Origin: MGBC163016 sp964518575
GTDB taxonomy: Bacteria > Actinomycetota > Coriobacteriia > Coriobacteriales > Eggerthellaceae
Direction: 5' to 3'
NCBI GenBank assembly: GCA_964518575.1
Contig: CAZFGW010000002.1
Coordinates: forward strand, 1-64,000
DNA length: 64,000 nt
Position numbers and translations under genes: made by a program. The notes beneath the pieces are model-generated. The model saw only the letters and a program-made list of their open reading frames with translations. It did not search any database and was not told the DNA's origin. Positions 33,206 to 41,843 of the stretch are shown here, piece by piece; position 1 is the stretch's first letter; the number at the start of each line of letters is the position of its first letter.

Positions 33206-33311
33206 CCATCCCCATGCACGCCACCGATACCTACGACGGCAACGACGCGGCAAACGCTCACGGTCGAGGTCTTGACTACGCATGCGCTCGTGTTAATCTT
33301 GCAATGATTTA

Positions 33312-34112
33312 ATGTCTATGGGCAGGAGAAATTTCGTGCTTGAATTGGATAATCTGGTATTCGAGGTTCCTCTGGAATCGGATCCCTCGAAGAAAAAACG
33401 CATCATCGACGGACTTACGCTCGTTGTCCCCGATGACTGTTTCATGGTGATCACGGGACCGAACGGCGGCGGTAAATCGACGCTCGCAAAACTCGTGATG
33501 GGCATTGAAAAACCAACGAGCGGGCGCATCCTCTTCAACGGCGACGACATCACCGACGCCTCCATCACGGAGCGTGCGCGTCTGGGCATCGGCTATGGGT
33601 TCCAGCAACCCGCTCGCTTCAAGGGCATGACGGTGAAAAAACTTCTCGATGTCGCTGCGGGCAAAAAACTCCCCATGCTTGCGTGCAATGAATACCTTGC
33701 GAAGGTCGGGCTGTGCTCGGCAACGTATCTTACGCGTGAGGTGGACAAAAGCCTCTCGGGCGGCGAGGTGAAACGCATCGAGATTGCAACGATGCTCGCG
33801 CGCGATCCGAAACTCGCCATCTACGACGAACCGGAGGCCGGCATCGACCTGTGGAGCTTCGACAGGCTCACCGAAACCTTCCGCGACATCCATGAGGCGC
33901 AAGGCGGTCGCTCCATCGTCATCATCTCGCATCAGGAGCGCATCATCTCCCTTGCAGACGAGGTGGTCGTTCTGCGCGACGGCGCCATCTCGGAAGTCGG
34001 TACGCCCGCCGAGATCATGCCGCAGCTCGGATTCGTGGCGAAGGGTATGCCCGGCTGCCAGCTGTCTGAACCGATCGATCTCCACCTCACTGAGATCCCC
34101 ACAACCTGCTAG
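33312..34112 (+). CDS. sufC: SufC-like ATPase of a minimal SUF system
   Basis: A 266-residue cytoplasmic ABC ATPase of the SufC family for iron-sulfur cluster assembly. Walker A GPNGGGKST, the signature LSGGEVKRIEIATML, Walker B LAIYDEPEAGID with the SufC-typical EPEAGID, and the switch His in IISHQERI are visible. GYGFQQPARFKGMTV is the Q-loop region; in canonical SufC this region is shorter. It is followed 15 bp later by the single SufB-like gene, with no SufD, SufS or SufU in the window. The start could also be the ATG at 33318. Confidence 0.9.
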   Translation: MSMGRRNFVLELDNLVFEVPLESDPSKKKRIIDGLTLVVPDDCFMVITGPNGGGKSTLAKLVMGIEKPTSGRILFNGDDITDASITERARLGIGYGFQQPARFKGMTVKKLLDVAAGKKLPMLACNEYLAKVGLCSATYLTREVDKSLSGGEVKRIEIATMLARDPKLAIYDEPEAGIDLWSFDRLTETFRDIHEAQGGRSIVIISHQERIISLADEVVVLRDGAISEVGTPAEIMPQLGFVAKGMPGCQLSEPIDLHLTEIPTTC

Positions 34113-34127
34113 ATAAGGAGTCTTCCT

Positions 34128-35054
34128 ATGGCTGAAATAACCCCCATCGATGAGGAGCTGTTAGCTGCTATCGCGAACATACATGGTATGCCGAAAGGCG
34201 CGTTCAACATCAGGAAAGATGGCGAACTCGTCGAGCGGCATTCCTCGGCGAACATCGAGATATCCACAAAAACGGATCATCCGGGCATCGACATCCATAT
34301 CAAGCCGGGCACGAAGGGTGAAACCGTGTTCATTCCCGTCATCGTCACGCAATCCGGTTTGAAGGACGTGGTCTACAACACGTTCTACATTGGCGAAGAC
34401 TGCGACATCACGATCATCGCCGGGTGCGGCATCCACAATGAAAGTCACGCCGCGTCCGAGCACGACGGCATCCATACGTTCTACTGTGGGAAAAACTCGC
34501 ATGTGAAATACGTTGAGAAGCATTATGGCGAAGGGACCGGAACGGGTGAGCGCATCCTGAATCCGGTGACCAACGTGGTCATGGAAGAGGGCTCGTCGTG
34601 CGAGATGGAGCTTGTGCAGTTGCGCGGCGTCACCTCAACGGTGCGCGATACGAACGCTGAACTCGGTGATGGCGCGAAACTCGTGCTCACCGAAAAGCTG
34701 ATGACCCACGATGATCAGACGGCTACCTCGAACATGAAGGTCGAACTCAAGGGCGTCGACTCAAGCGTGCAAGTCATTTCGCGCTCAGTTGCTCAAGACA
34801 ACTCCGTACAGATCTTCAACCCACTCGTTATCGGCGATGCGAAGTGCCGCGGACATGTGCAATGCGACGCCATCATCATGGGCAACGCGAAGGTGACCGC
34901 TATTCCAGGTATCGAGGCGGCAAGCGAGGACGCGATGCTCGTGCACGAGGCCGCCATCGGCAAGATCGCGGGCGATCAGCTCGTGAAGCTGATGACGCTT
35001 GGGCTTACTGAAGAGGAAGCGGAAGAGGAGATTCTCGAAGACTTCCTGAATTAG
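34128..35054 (+). CDS. sufB: SufB/SufD-like scaffold protein of a minimal SUF system
   Basis: A 308-residue protein of the SufBD family, clearly shorter than canonical SufB (about 470-495), consistent with the stand-alone SmsB-type scaffold of two-gene SUF-like systems in anaerobes. The beta-helix core is recognisable: EDCDITIIAGCGIHNESHAAS, SHVKYVEKHYGEG, MEEGSSCEMELVQL, SRSVAQDNSVQIFNPLVIG, CDAIIMGNAKVTAIP and the C-terminal HEAAIGKIAGDQLVKLMTLGL, the usual SufB end in EAxxGKI. It works with the adjacent SufC ATPase. It has AAGGAGTC upstream of the ATG. Confidence 0.9.
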   Translation: MAEITPIDEELLAAIANIHGMPKGAFNIRKDGELVERHSSANIEISTKTDHPGIDIHIKPGTKGETVFIPVIVTQSGLKDVVYNTFYIGEDCDITIIAGCGIHNESHAASEHDGIHTFYCGKNSHVKYVEKHYGEGTGTGERILNPVTNVVMEEGSSCEMELVQLRGVTSTVRDTNAELGDGAKLVLTEKLMTHDDQTATSNMKVELKGVDSSVQVISRSVAQDNSVQIFNPLVIGDAKCRGHVQCDAIIMGNAKVTAIPGIEAASEDAMLVHEAAIGKIAGDQLVKLMTLGLTEEEAEEEILEDFLN

Positions 35055-35063
35055 CTCGCCTTT

Positions 35064-35459
35064 TTAATAACCCATCTCGTGCAAGCGCGCGTCATCGAGT
35101 CCGAAGTAGTGCCCGATCTCATGGATGAGGGTGCGGTGCACCTCGCGCTGGAGCTCCTGTTCGCTGTTCACCGTTCGCTCATGCGGACCTTTGAACAAGG
35201 TGATCATATCGGGCGCGCTCATATCATAGGTTATCCCGCGCTGCGTGATGTTTACGCCATCGTACAGCCCCAAAAGCTCTTCGCCATCGCGCGAGATATG
35301 CGGATACTCCTCGTCATCAAGCAGGGCGAACTCCTCTTCGGTCGGTTCGTCTTGAACCATGATGACAACATTGTCGAGTGCATCCATAAACTCAGGCGGC
35401 ATAGCATCAAGCGCGCACTCGACCATTCGATCGAATTCGTCATCGCTCACGCAATACAT
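35064..35459 (-). CDS. Zincin-like metallopeptidase family protein
   Basis: A 131-residue protein of the small zincin family (PF06262 type). The zinc motif HEIGHYFGLDD with the following RLHEMGY sits at the C-terminus, and an acidic middle includes DEPTEEEFALLDDEEY. Members have a metallopeptidase fold but unproven activity. The start is taken as the ATG ending at 35459, immediately upstream of which the methyltransferase gene ends (35461), so the two are coupled. A longer open frame to 35879 is only the antisense-free extension inside the methyltransferase gene. It is convergent with sufB. Confidence 0.8.
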   Translation of the reverse strand: MYCVSDDEFDRMVECALDAMPPEFMDALDNVVIMVQDEPTEEEFALLDDEEYPHISRDGEELLGLYDGVNITQRGITYDMSAPDMITLFKGPHERTVNSEQELQREVHRTLIHEIGHYFGLDDARLHEMGY

Positions 35460-35460
35460 G

Positions 35461-36363
35461 TCATCTCGTTTCTGCCGAGCGCTGCAAACTTGCCTGATCT
35501 GTCGCCTGCGCGTCCCACCAGATGAATGCCCAAGGCATTCCGCGTGGCGTCTTGAGCTTGAATGCGTCTCCTTCGCCATCCGAAACTGCCTGGAGGTTTT
35601 CTTTGAGCCACGTTTCCACCCGTGCTGAGAGCGCCTCATCGGAAACAACTGCGTCTGTCTGGGTTGCCGCAAGCTGCGCCATCGCGAAGTACTTGTCGAA
35701 AGCGGCTTGCATGGTGAGGAATCGATCGCGCCGATCCGTTTCGATATAGGTGAGATGGGGAAGATACCCGAGCCCGAACAGGATGCCGATGGCGAACACG
35801 GCGTCGAAGCATGGTTTCGGATCCAGCCCGATCGCACGCAGCATCTCATCGTGCATGCGGGGAGACGACCCGGTGGCAAGCGTGATACATACGCGCCGCT
35901 TCGCTACGGATGTCAGCTTAACGAGTGCGTCCATCAAGTCATCGGTGGCGATGGAGCGCGAGGCAAGGCAAACATCGAAGCTCTTCGGCTCAATGCCGTG
36001 ATCCTGCCAGTTGTCCTCCCATGAGAGCACCTTGGTAGCGATGGCACCGACGCCGGCGCTTTTTGCATATGCGCTCAGCTGCTCAAGCATGCCCGTTGAG
36101 AAATCAGCAGCTAAAACGGTATGTCCCTTCCGTGCAAGCGGAACGGACAAGTTGCCCGTGCCCGCTCCCATATCGAAGACGCTTTCGCCCTGTTTGATAT
36201 CGGCGAGTTCGAGGAAATGAGCAGTGTAGCTGCCCGGCGTATCCTTATGACCGAAAGAGCCTGAGCGCTTGTTCCAGTAGGTGGCATCATGATCGATCAC
36301 GCGCTCCTGCTGTTTTGCTTTCCAAAGATCGTTCCACTCGGTGGCGGTGCGGGGTGTCGACAT
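35461..36363 (-). CDS. Class I SAM-dependent methyltransferase
   Basis: A 300-residue methyltransferase. Motif I is VFDMGAGTGNLSVPLA near residue 65, followed by VLAADFSTGMLEQL (motif II region) and FDVCLASRSIATDD (motif III-IV). Substrate unknown. The remaining 150 residues after the Rossmann core are helical and charged. It is divergent from ccmE and followed directly by the small metallopeptidase gene. The start codon ending at 36363 is not preceded by a strong ribosome binding site (AAGGAATGCC). Confidence 0.82.
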   Translation of the reverse strand: MSTPRTATEWNDLWKAKQQERVIDHDATYWNKRSGSFGHKDTPGSYTAHFLELADIKQGESVFDMGAGTGNLSVPLARKGHTVLAADFSTGMLEQLSAYAKSAGVGAIATKVLSWEDNWQDHGIEPKSFDVCLASRSIATDDLMDALVKLTSVAKRRVCITLATGSSPRMHDEMLRAIGLDPKPCFDAVFAIGILFGLGYLPHLTYIETDRRDRFLTMQAAFDKYFAMAQLAATQTDAVVSDEALSARVETWLKENLQAVSDGEGDAFKLKTPRGMPWAFIWWDAQATDQASLQRSAETR

Positions 36364-36408
36364 AGGGCATTCCTTGATCTCGCGTATTGCCTTGAACCCG
36401 TGTCAAGT

Positions 36409-36431
36409 ATTGCGCTCGATTGTAGCGCAAT
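36409..36431. promoter_or_regulatory. 8-bp palindrome in the divergent methyltransferase-ccmE region
   Basis: ATTGCGCT (36409-36416) and AGCGCAAT (36424-36431) are perfect inverted copies with a 7-bp spacer, centred between two divergent genes. A dimeric regulator site is plausible; the regulator is unknown. Confidence 0.4.
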
Positions 36432-36492
36432 CAGGCATTGTGTGAACACGGTGAGGACGTGTCGTATAACTGAAAAACCTTTGCTGTACGGG

Positions 36493-36530
36493 GTACAATG
36501 ATAAGAACTGAGTACAATGAGAAGAATCGA
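36493..36530 (+). repeat. 19-bp tandem direct repeat with two -10-like boxes upstream of ccmE
   Basis: Two adjacent 19-bp units start GTACAATGA and agree at 16 of 19 positions (36493-36511 and 36512-36530). Each carries TACAAT (36494-36499, 36513-36518), a possible -10 box, so the duplication may double the promoter. The ccmE ribosome binding site AAAGGGGG follows directly. Confidence 0.5.
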
Positions 36531-36542
36531 AAAGGGGGATAC

Positions 36543-37214
36543 ATGAATGCGCAGATGAAAAGAAGACTCATAGCGGTCTCAGGCATCGTGATCATTGTCA
36601 TCTGCGTGATTCTTGCTGTCGTTGGCGGGGGAACCGCCGCGAGTGCAACTTCGGTAGCTGAGGCTGCCACCATTACCGACACGAACAAGAAAGTGCAGGT
36701 CAGTGGTAATGTGGTGCCCAATTCGTATGCGACCGAAGACAATGTCTTGACATTCAAGATTTATGATCCCGAAGATTCTTCGTCCACGCAGCTTGAGGTT
36801 ATCTACGACGGAGCTGCGTCCTCAACATTCGGCAACGATGTAACCGCTATTTGCACGGGCAAAATGAATGGTAACGGTACGCTCGTGTGCTCGGAGCTCG
36901 TGACGAAGTGCCCTTCGAAATACGAGGATGCCACCGATGCGCTCGGGGTAGGTCAGCTGCTCGGCTATGGGTCCAGCATCTATGACAAAACCATCAAGGT
37001 AAAGGGCGCGGTTGCTCAAGGAAGCTTGCGTCCGTCGGGCAATGATCCGCGCTTGATCCTCCTTGATACGAGCGATGACGGCGCTCGTCAGATGGGTATT
37101 CGATATGACGGCGCGCTTTCGGATGAGATCACGGATGGGTCGATGCTGGTGATCACGGGTTCCCTGAACGCCGACGGTACGTTTTCAGCCACCGACGTTG
37201 CATTGGAGGGCTGA
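36543..37214 (+). CDS. ccmE: CcmE-like heme chaperone, CxxxY type with tandem OB-like domains
   Basis: A 223-residue membrane-anchored protein with one N-terminal TM helix (about 7-29). Residues 45-128 form an OB-like domain ending in TKCPSKYE, with C123-x3-Y127, the CxxxY variant of the heme-binding HxxxY motif known from archaeal and some bacterial CcmE. A second domain (about 140-221) repeats the fold: KVKGAVAQGSL / QVSGNVVPNSY, IRYDGALSDEI / VIYDGAASSTF, ITGSLNADGTF / CTGKMNGNGTL, but has no Cys. Canonical CcmE has one OB domain of about 130-160 residues. It heads the ccm operon and should hand heme to CcmF. The start at 36543 is set by AAAGGGGG. Confidence 0.87.
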   Translation: MNAQMKRRLIAVSGIVIIVICVILAVVGGGTAASATSVAEAATITDTNKKVQVSGNVVPNSYATEDNVLTFKIYDPEDSSSTQLEVIYDGAASSTFGNDVTAICTGKMNGNGTLVCSELVTKCPSKYEDATDALGVGQLLGYGSSIYDKTIKVKGAVAQGSLRPSGNDPRLILLDTSDDGARQMGIRYDGALSDEITDGSMLVITGSLNADGTFSATDVALEG

Positions 37215-37217
37215 TCC

Positions 37218-39341
37218 ATGTCGATGGTTGGGCTCTTCGGACTGCTCGTCGCCTTTTCGGCATGCGTGATTTCGCTCGTATGCTTCGCGGTTTCCCATAT
37301 CCTGTACAAGCGTGACAACTTCGAGGGAAGCGCCACCTTCGCTTGGGGCGCGCGTCTCGGCACGGTCGTTTCATTCATTGCCCTGACCTGGTGTTTGGTC
37401 GTTTTGGCATATTGCTTCATAAGCGGTGACACCTCGCTTGATTATGTCGTGCGCAATCGCTCGGATGCGCAGGGGGAGCTTGCGTGGCTCTATTTGCTTG
37501 CAGGGCTTTGGGCAGGGCGCGCTGGAAGTCTCCTGTTTTGGGCATGGCTCATTGCGCTGTTCAACGCGGTGATCGTATTCGCCACGCGCAAGGATATCCG
37601 CACGATCGATAATGCCGCTGTGGCAATTTCCTCCCTCGTGCTCATCGCATTCGTGAGCGTGCTGCTCTTTTCTACGGACAACATGCCGTTCACGCTCTTG
37701 GATGCGAAATACCTCAACGCCGATGGCTCGCTCAATGAGATGGCGTCGCTGCTTGGGATGAACTCGCTGCTCGAGCACTGGGCGATGGCAGTGCATCCGC
37801 CCACGTTATTCATCGGCTACGCCGGTTTGACCGTCCCCTTCGCTTACGCCATCGGTGCACTCGCTGTTGATGATGACTCCGATCTTTGGGTGAGAAGGGC
37901 AACGCCGTACCTCATGTTCTCGTGGTTGTTCCTGGGGATCGGAATCGGTCTCGGAGCCATCTGGGCGTATGTGGTGCTCGGGTGGGGCGGCTACTGGGGT
38001 TGGGATCCCGTTGAGAACGCAAGCCTCCTCCCGTGGCTCATCGGTGTCGCGCTCATCCACTCGTTTACGATCTATCGCAAGCGCCACGCGTTCAAACGCT
38101 GGAGCGTGATGTGCGCGTGCCTCGCGTTCGTCTTCGTCATCCTGGGCACGTTCATCACCCGCAGCGGTCTTGTGCAATCGGTGCATGCCTTCGAGGGAGA
38201 CTCGGTCTCGCTTTCTTTATTCCTCGGGCTCATCATTGCCTCGATGCTCGCAGGTGTGATCGGATTGCTCTTGCGGAGAAAGACCTTCGGGGTCGTCAAG
38301 GAATCCGCAGAAGATATCGAATCGCTCGTTTCGCGCGATACCGCCTACTATGTCAACAACCTTTTGATGGTGGCGCTCTCGGTGGTCATCGCATATCTGA
38401 CGATCGCGCCTGCACTGCCTGCGGGATTCCCGTTTGGCGGTCAAGCGGTTTCAGCTGGTACATACAACGCGATCGCGCGTCCACTCGGTATCGTCTACTG
38501 CGCGCTCATTGCGGTATGTCCATTGCTCGGATGGAAACGAACGAGCGGCAAAGCCTTTGGACGCAAAGCGCTCGTGCCGGGACTGTGTGCGGCGGGGTTG
38601 TTCGCAATCCTGCTTTCGTACTTTGTCATGTATCTGCTGCCAAGCTATGAAGCCATCATCAACGCCGGCGGAAGCCAAGCAGTTGGACTGCTTGAACAGG
38701 GTAGTCCGCTCTATTACAACGTACTTGCTGTCGTGGGTTTCGCCGTTGCAAGTCTCCTTTTCTTCAACGCGCTGTTCATGGTGATCCGGAGTTTCTCCGC
38801 GAGCACCTCTGCCGCTGAAGGCAATGAGCACACTCCGGGTATCCGCACGCGCTTTGCAGCCATCGGTGGCGGCATCTGCCACCTTGCTATGGGTGTCATC
38901 CTTGTTGGCCTGATCGGTTCGTCCATGTATGTGACCGAGATCACCGGCTATATGAAATACGACAAGGAGACCGATACGTGCGCTGAGCCCTTTGTCATTC
39001 AGGATTTCGAACTCACCTATACCGGCAACTCCATTACAGAGATCGATGAGGGCAGCCAAGTGGATTACCGCCTCACGTTCGACGTGACCAAAGGAGGTGA
39101 CGCAGTCGGAGAGGTTTCTCCTGCGGTGGAGCTGGTAACAACGACTCAGCAGCAGAAGCTTGAAGCGAGCGTGCTTAGTTTCCCCACAGAGGATTTGTTC
39201 GTGGTGTATCGCGGGGTCGACGATGCGGGTAATTTCTCGATGGATGTGCGGGTCAATCCGCTGATCTCATTCGTGTGGATCGGCTTCGCTCTGTTGATGG
39301 GCGGGTCGGTGCTCAGTCTTTTTGCGCATCGGAAGAACTGA
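37218..39341 (+). CDS. ccmF: Cytochrome c heme lyase subunit CcmF
   Basis: A 707-residue polytopic membrane protein of the heme-handling family. The tryptophan-rich WWD-type motif WGGYWGWDPVENASLLPWL starts at Trp256, and the flanking HPPTLFIGYAGLTVPFAYA is the usual upstream helix with a heme-ligand His. About 14 hydrophobic segments and a large extracytoplasmic domain near the C-terminus (about 575-680) match CcmF, which ligates heme from CcmE to apocytochromes. It starts 3 bp after ccmE and ends 4 bp before ccmA. No ccmG or ccmH gene is seen beside it. Confidence 0.93.
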   Translation: MSMVGLFGLLVAFSACVISLVCFAVSHILYKRDNFEGSATFAWGARLGTVVSFIALTWCLVVLAYCFISGDTSLDYVVRNRSDAQGELAWLYLLAGLWAGRAGSLLFWAWLIALFNAVIVFATRKDIRTIDNAAVAISSLVLIAFVSVLLFSTDNMPFTLLDAKYLNADGSLNEMASLLGMNSLLEHWAMAVHPPTLFIGYAGLTVPFAYAIGALAVDDDSDLWVRRATPYLMFSWLFLGIGIGLGAIWAYVVLGWGGYWGWDPVENASLLPWLIGVALIHSFTIYRKRHAFKRWSVMCACLAFVFVILGTFITRSGLVQSVHAFEGDSVSLSLFLGLIIASMLAGVIGLLLRRKTFGVVKESAEDIESLVSRDTAYYVNNLLMVALSVVIAYLTIAPALPAGFPFGGQAVSAGTYNAIARPLGIVYCALIAVCPLLGWKRTSGKAFGRKALVPGLCAAGLFAILLSYFVMYLLPSYEAIINAGGSQAVGLLEQGSPLYYNVLAVVGFAVASLLFFNALFMVIRSFSASTSAAEGNEHTPGIRTRFAAIGGGICHLAMGVILVGLIGSSMYVTEITGYMKYDKETDTCAEPFVIQDFELTYTGNSITEIDEGSQVDYRLTFDVTKGGDAVGEVSPAVELVTTTQQQKLEASVLSFPTEDLFVVYRGVDDAGNFSMDVRVNPLISFVWIGFALLMGGSVLSLFAHRKN

Positions 39342-39345
39342 GGAT

Positions 39346-40077
39346 ATGATGCGCAGTCCTGATGCGAACCCGGCGATTGTTGTCAAGGATCTCACGAAGC
39401 GGTTCGGGCGTCGAAGCGCCGTCAAAGACCTGTCCTTCGAGCTTCCTGCGGGCGCATTCCTGACCATCTTTGGACCAAACGGAGCAGGTAAAACAACGTT
39501 GCTCAGCATGCTTGCAACGCTTGCGAAGCCGACGGCGGGAACCATCACGATCGAAGGCGTGGATGTGCGGGAACATCCCGATCGCGCGCGCTCGCGGATT
39601 GGCATGATCTCGCATGCGCCCATGCTCTATCCTGATCTGACCGCCGAGGAGAATCTTGTATTTTTCGGGACGCTCTATGGCGTTGCTGACCCTGCTGCAC
39701 GCGCGATAGAGCTGCTGGATGCGGTGGGTCTCAAACATCGACGCACTGATCGCGTGCGGACATTCTCGCGCGGCATGACCCAGCGTGTCTCGATCGCCCG
39801 GGCGCTCGTGCATGACCCGGATGTCATCTTGCTCGATGAGCCCTATGCGGGACTCGACCCTCACGCGGTGGCGGTGTTCGACGATCTGATTGCATCCATC
39901 CGCGCTGATCGCACCTTTTGCATGGTCAGCCATGATTTTGAGAAGGGCAATACGCTCTCTACGCATGTGCTTGTCATGAACAATGGAAAACAGGTGTGTT
40001 TCGGGCGCACCGAGGACTTCGAAGCGGCGGAGCTGTTTTCGCTCTATCAGAGGACGGTTGGCAGGGGAGTCGCATGA
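39346..40077 (+). CDS. ccmA: Heme exporter ATPase CcmA
   Basis: A 243-residue ABC ATPase of the CcmABC complex that releases holo-CcmE. Walker A FGPNGAGKTTLL, signature FSRGMTQRVSIARAL (FSRGM replaces LSGGQ, a familiar CcmA variant), Walker B VILLDEPYAGLD and the switch His in MVSHDFEKG. The start is at one of two adjacent ATG codons (39346 or 39349) after GAGGAT. Its stop overlaps the ccmB start (ATGA at 40074). Confidence 0.92.
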   Translation: MMRSPDANPAIVVKDLTKRFGRRSAVKDLSFELPAGAFLTIFGPNGAGKTTLLSMLATLAKPTAGTITIEGVDVREHPDRARSRIGMISHAPMLYPDLTAEENLVFFGTLYGVADPAARAIELLDAVGLKHRRTDRVRTFSRGMTQRVSIARALVHDPDVILLDEPYAGLDPHAVAVFDDLIASIRADRTFCMVSHDFEKGNTLSTHVLVMNNGKQVCFGRTEDFEAAELFSLYQRTVGRGVA

Positions 40078-40784
40078 TGACCGCGCATCGTCCATCGGGG
40101 TTCGCCCAATATCGCTCGCTTCTGAAAAAGGATCTCTTCCGCGAATTCCGCACGAAAGAGATGCTCGTGTCCATGGTGCTCTATGCGCTGCTCGTCATCA
40201 TCGTGTATGGGGTCGCGCTTTCGTTTGCGCGTCCGGGTGATGAGTTTTTGGGAATCTGCAGCGGGCTTTTGTGGTCGATGGTGATCTTCACGTCGCTTTT
40301 GGGGCTCAACCGCTCCTTCGCGATGGAGAAGGAAAACGATTGCCTATCAGGACTGCTCCTCGCTCCTATGGATCGCGGTGTGATCTTTTTGGCGAAAGCC
40401 ACATCGAATTTGATCTTCTTGCTCATAACGGAAGTCATCGCGGTTCCGCTGTTCTGGTTTTTCTTCTCGAACTACCTGTCGCTGACGTCAGCGATGGGGA
40501 TGGTGGTCATCCCGCTGCTGCTCGGTTCTGTTGGCATCGCAGGGGTGGGCACGTTGCTTTCCACGATCACGGTGAATACGCGCGGCAAAGATGTCATGTT
40601 GGCGCTCTTGTTCGTTCCCGTCATCTTTCCGCTGTTGTATGCATGCGTATCGCTGACTTCGGCGATACTCGTAGGTGGCGCGGCGCTTGATACCCTTGAG
40701 GTATCGTTTGCGCTTGCGCTTGGCTACGACATCATCATGGTTTTGGTGTCGTGGTTGCTCTATCAATTCGTCGTCTCGTCGTAG
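40074..40784 (+). CDS. ccmB: Heme exporter membrane subunit CcmB
   Basis: A 236-residue membrane protein with six hydrophobic segments. The cytoplasmic N-terminus (FAQYRSLLKKDLFREFRTKEML) and GLNRSFAMEKENDCLSGLLLAP after helix 2 are CcmB hallmarks. It pairs with CcmA and CcmC. The ATG at 40074 overlaps the ccmA stop by 4 bp; a second ATG follows at 40077. Confidence 0.92.
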   Translation: MMTAHRPSGFAQYRSLLKKDLFREFRTKEMLVSMVLYALLVIIVYGVALSFARPGDEFLGICSGLLWSMVIFTSLLGLNRSFAMEKENDCLSGLLLAPMDRGVIFLAKATSNLIFLLITEVIAVPLFWFFFSNYLSLTSAMGMVVIPLLLGSVGIAGVGTLLSTITVNTRGKDVMLALLFVPVIFPLLYACVSLTSAILVGGAALDTLEVSFALALGYDIIMVLVSWLLYQFVVSS

Positions 40785-40792
40785 GAGGGTGC

Positions 40793-41569
40793 ATGGGGAA
40801 TCGGAACACGGATACGTCACAGGGACGCTCTTGGCAAGATGCTTGTGCGCCTGTGGCACTCGTGATTGTAATCGTGCTGACCACCGCGGGTTTCCTCATG
40901 GCGTTTTTCATGATCCCGCCGGTAGGGGGCGCGTCGGTTGACGGGGCGGAGCTTATCGGCGGCTCGGTGATCTCATCGAAGCTTTTGCTGTCCCAAAAGA
41001 TATTCTTCTTCCATATGCCGGTTGCGATCGTTTCTTTCGCCGCACTCGTCGGTGCAGGGTATTTCAGCGTGCGGTTCCTCATGACCAAAGACGCGCTGTT
41101 CGATACGCGCGCACGGATCTGCATGGAGATCGCACTCGTGTTCGTCGGCATGACGATGGTCACGGGGGAGGCGTGGACGCGCTTCGAGTGGGGTGTGTGG
41201 TGGACCTGGGATCCCCGCTTGACCACCTATCTCATTCTGATGATCATCGTGATCGCATACATGGTTTTGCGCGGGATGATCGATGATCCCGAGCGCAAAG
41301 GCGTCTTTTCGGCGGTGCTCGCCATCATTGCGCTTGTTGACGTCCCCATTTGTTTCATGGTCACGCGCCTCATTCCCTCCTCAGTGCACCCGGTTGTGGT
41401 GCGCGAAGGCGGGATGTCACCCGAGATGGGTTTGTGCATCGCGCTCATTATCGTCGGGATGCTTGCGCTTGCCTTCGTGTTGTATCGAGCGCGCTATCGG
41501 CAGGTTCGTCTTGCCGAGCGCGTCCAGCTGATAAAAGAGCGTCTCGATGATGAGAGAGGAAGCTACTGA
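40793..41569 (+). CDS. ccmC: Heme exporter membrane subunit CcmC
   Basis: A 258-residue protein with about six membrane helices. The tryptophan-rich motif VWWTWDPRLTT, starting around residue 135, presents heme to CcmE; conserved flanking residues include FFHMPVAIVSF and the later SSVHPVVVREGG. GTAGGAGGG precedes the ATG at 40793. Its stop codon overlaps the next start by one base. Confidence 0.92.
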   Translation: MGNRNTDTSQGRSWQDACAPVALVIVIVLTTAGFLMAFFMIPPVGGASVDGAELIGGSVISSKLLLSQKIFFFHMPVAIVSFAALVGAGYFSVRFLMTKDALFDTRARICMEIALVFVGMTMVTGEAWTRFEWGVWWTWDPRLTTYLILMIIVIAYMVLRGMIDDPERKGVFSAVLAIIALVDVPICFMVTRLIPSSVHPVVVREGGMSPEMGLCIALIIVGMLALAFVLYRARYRQVRLAERVQLIKERLDDERGSY

Positions 41570-41826
41570 TGAATCCGATTCTTGCTGATATTTATTCCAC
41601 CATCCTGCCGTCTGCACCGTATCTGATCGGTGCCTATGCGCTTCTGTGGGTGATCTTGCTTGCGTATATTTTCATTATTCAACGGGGGCTCAAGCGGGCA
41701 GAAAAGGACATGGCGCTTTTGGAAGAGCATCTTGATGATATCGAGCGGAATAATCGCGAAGGCGGGCGTGCGTATCGCGAAGAGGACGAGCTTGTGCTTT
41801 TGCACGAGCGCTCGGAAGAGCGATAA
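41569..41826 (+). CDS. CcmD-like small membrane protein
   Basis: An 85-residue protein with a single TM helix (about 18-37, YLIGAYALLWVILLAYIFII) followed by a charged cytoplasmic tail with a short amphipathic helix (RGLKRAEKDMALLEEHLDDIE). Position directly after ccmC, with overlapping stop and start, and topology are those of CcmD, the factor that helps release holo-CcmE from CcmABC. CcmD is poorly conserved in sequence, and the tail here is longer than usual. Confidence 0.7.
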   Translation: MNPILADIYSTILPSAPYLIGAYALLWVILLAYIFIIQRGLKRAEKDMALLEEHLDDIERNNREGGRAYREEDELVLLHERSEER

Positions 41827-41843
41827 GCGGGACGAGGGGTTTT

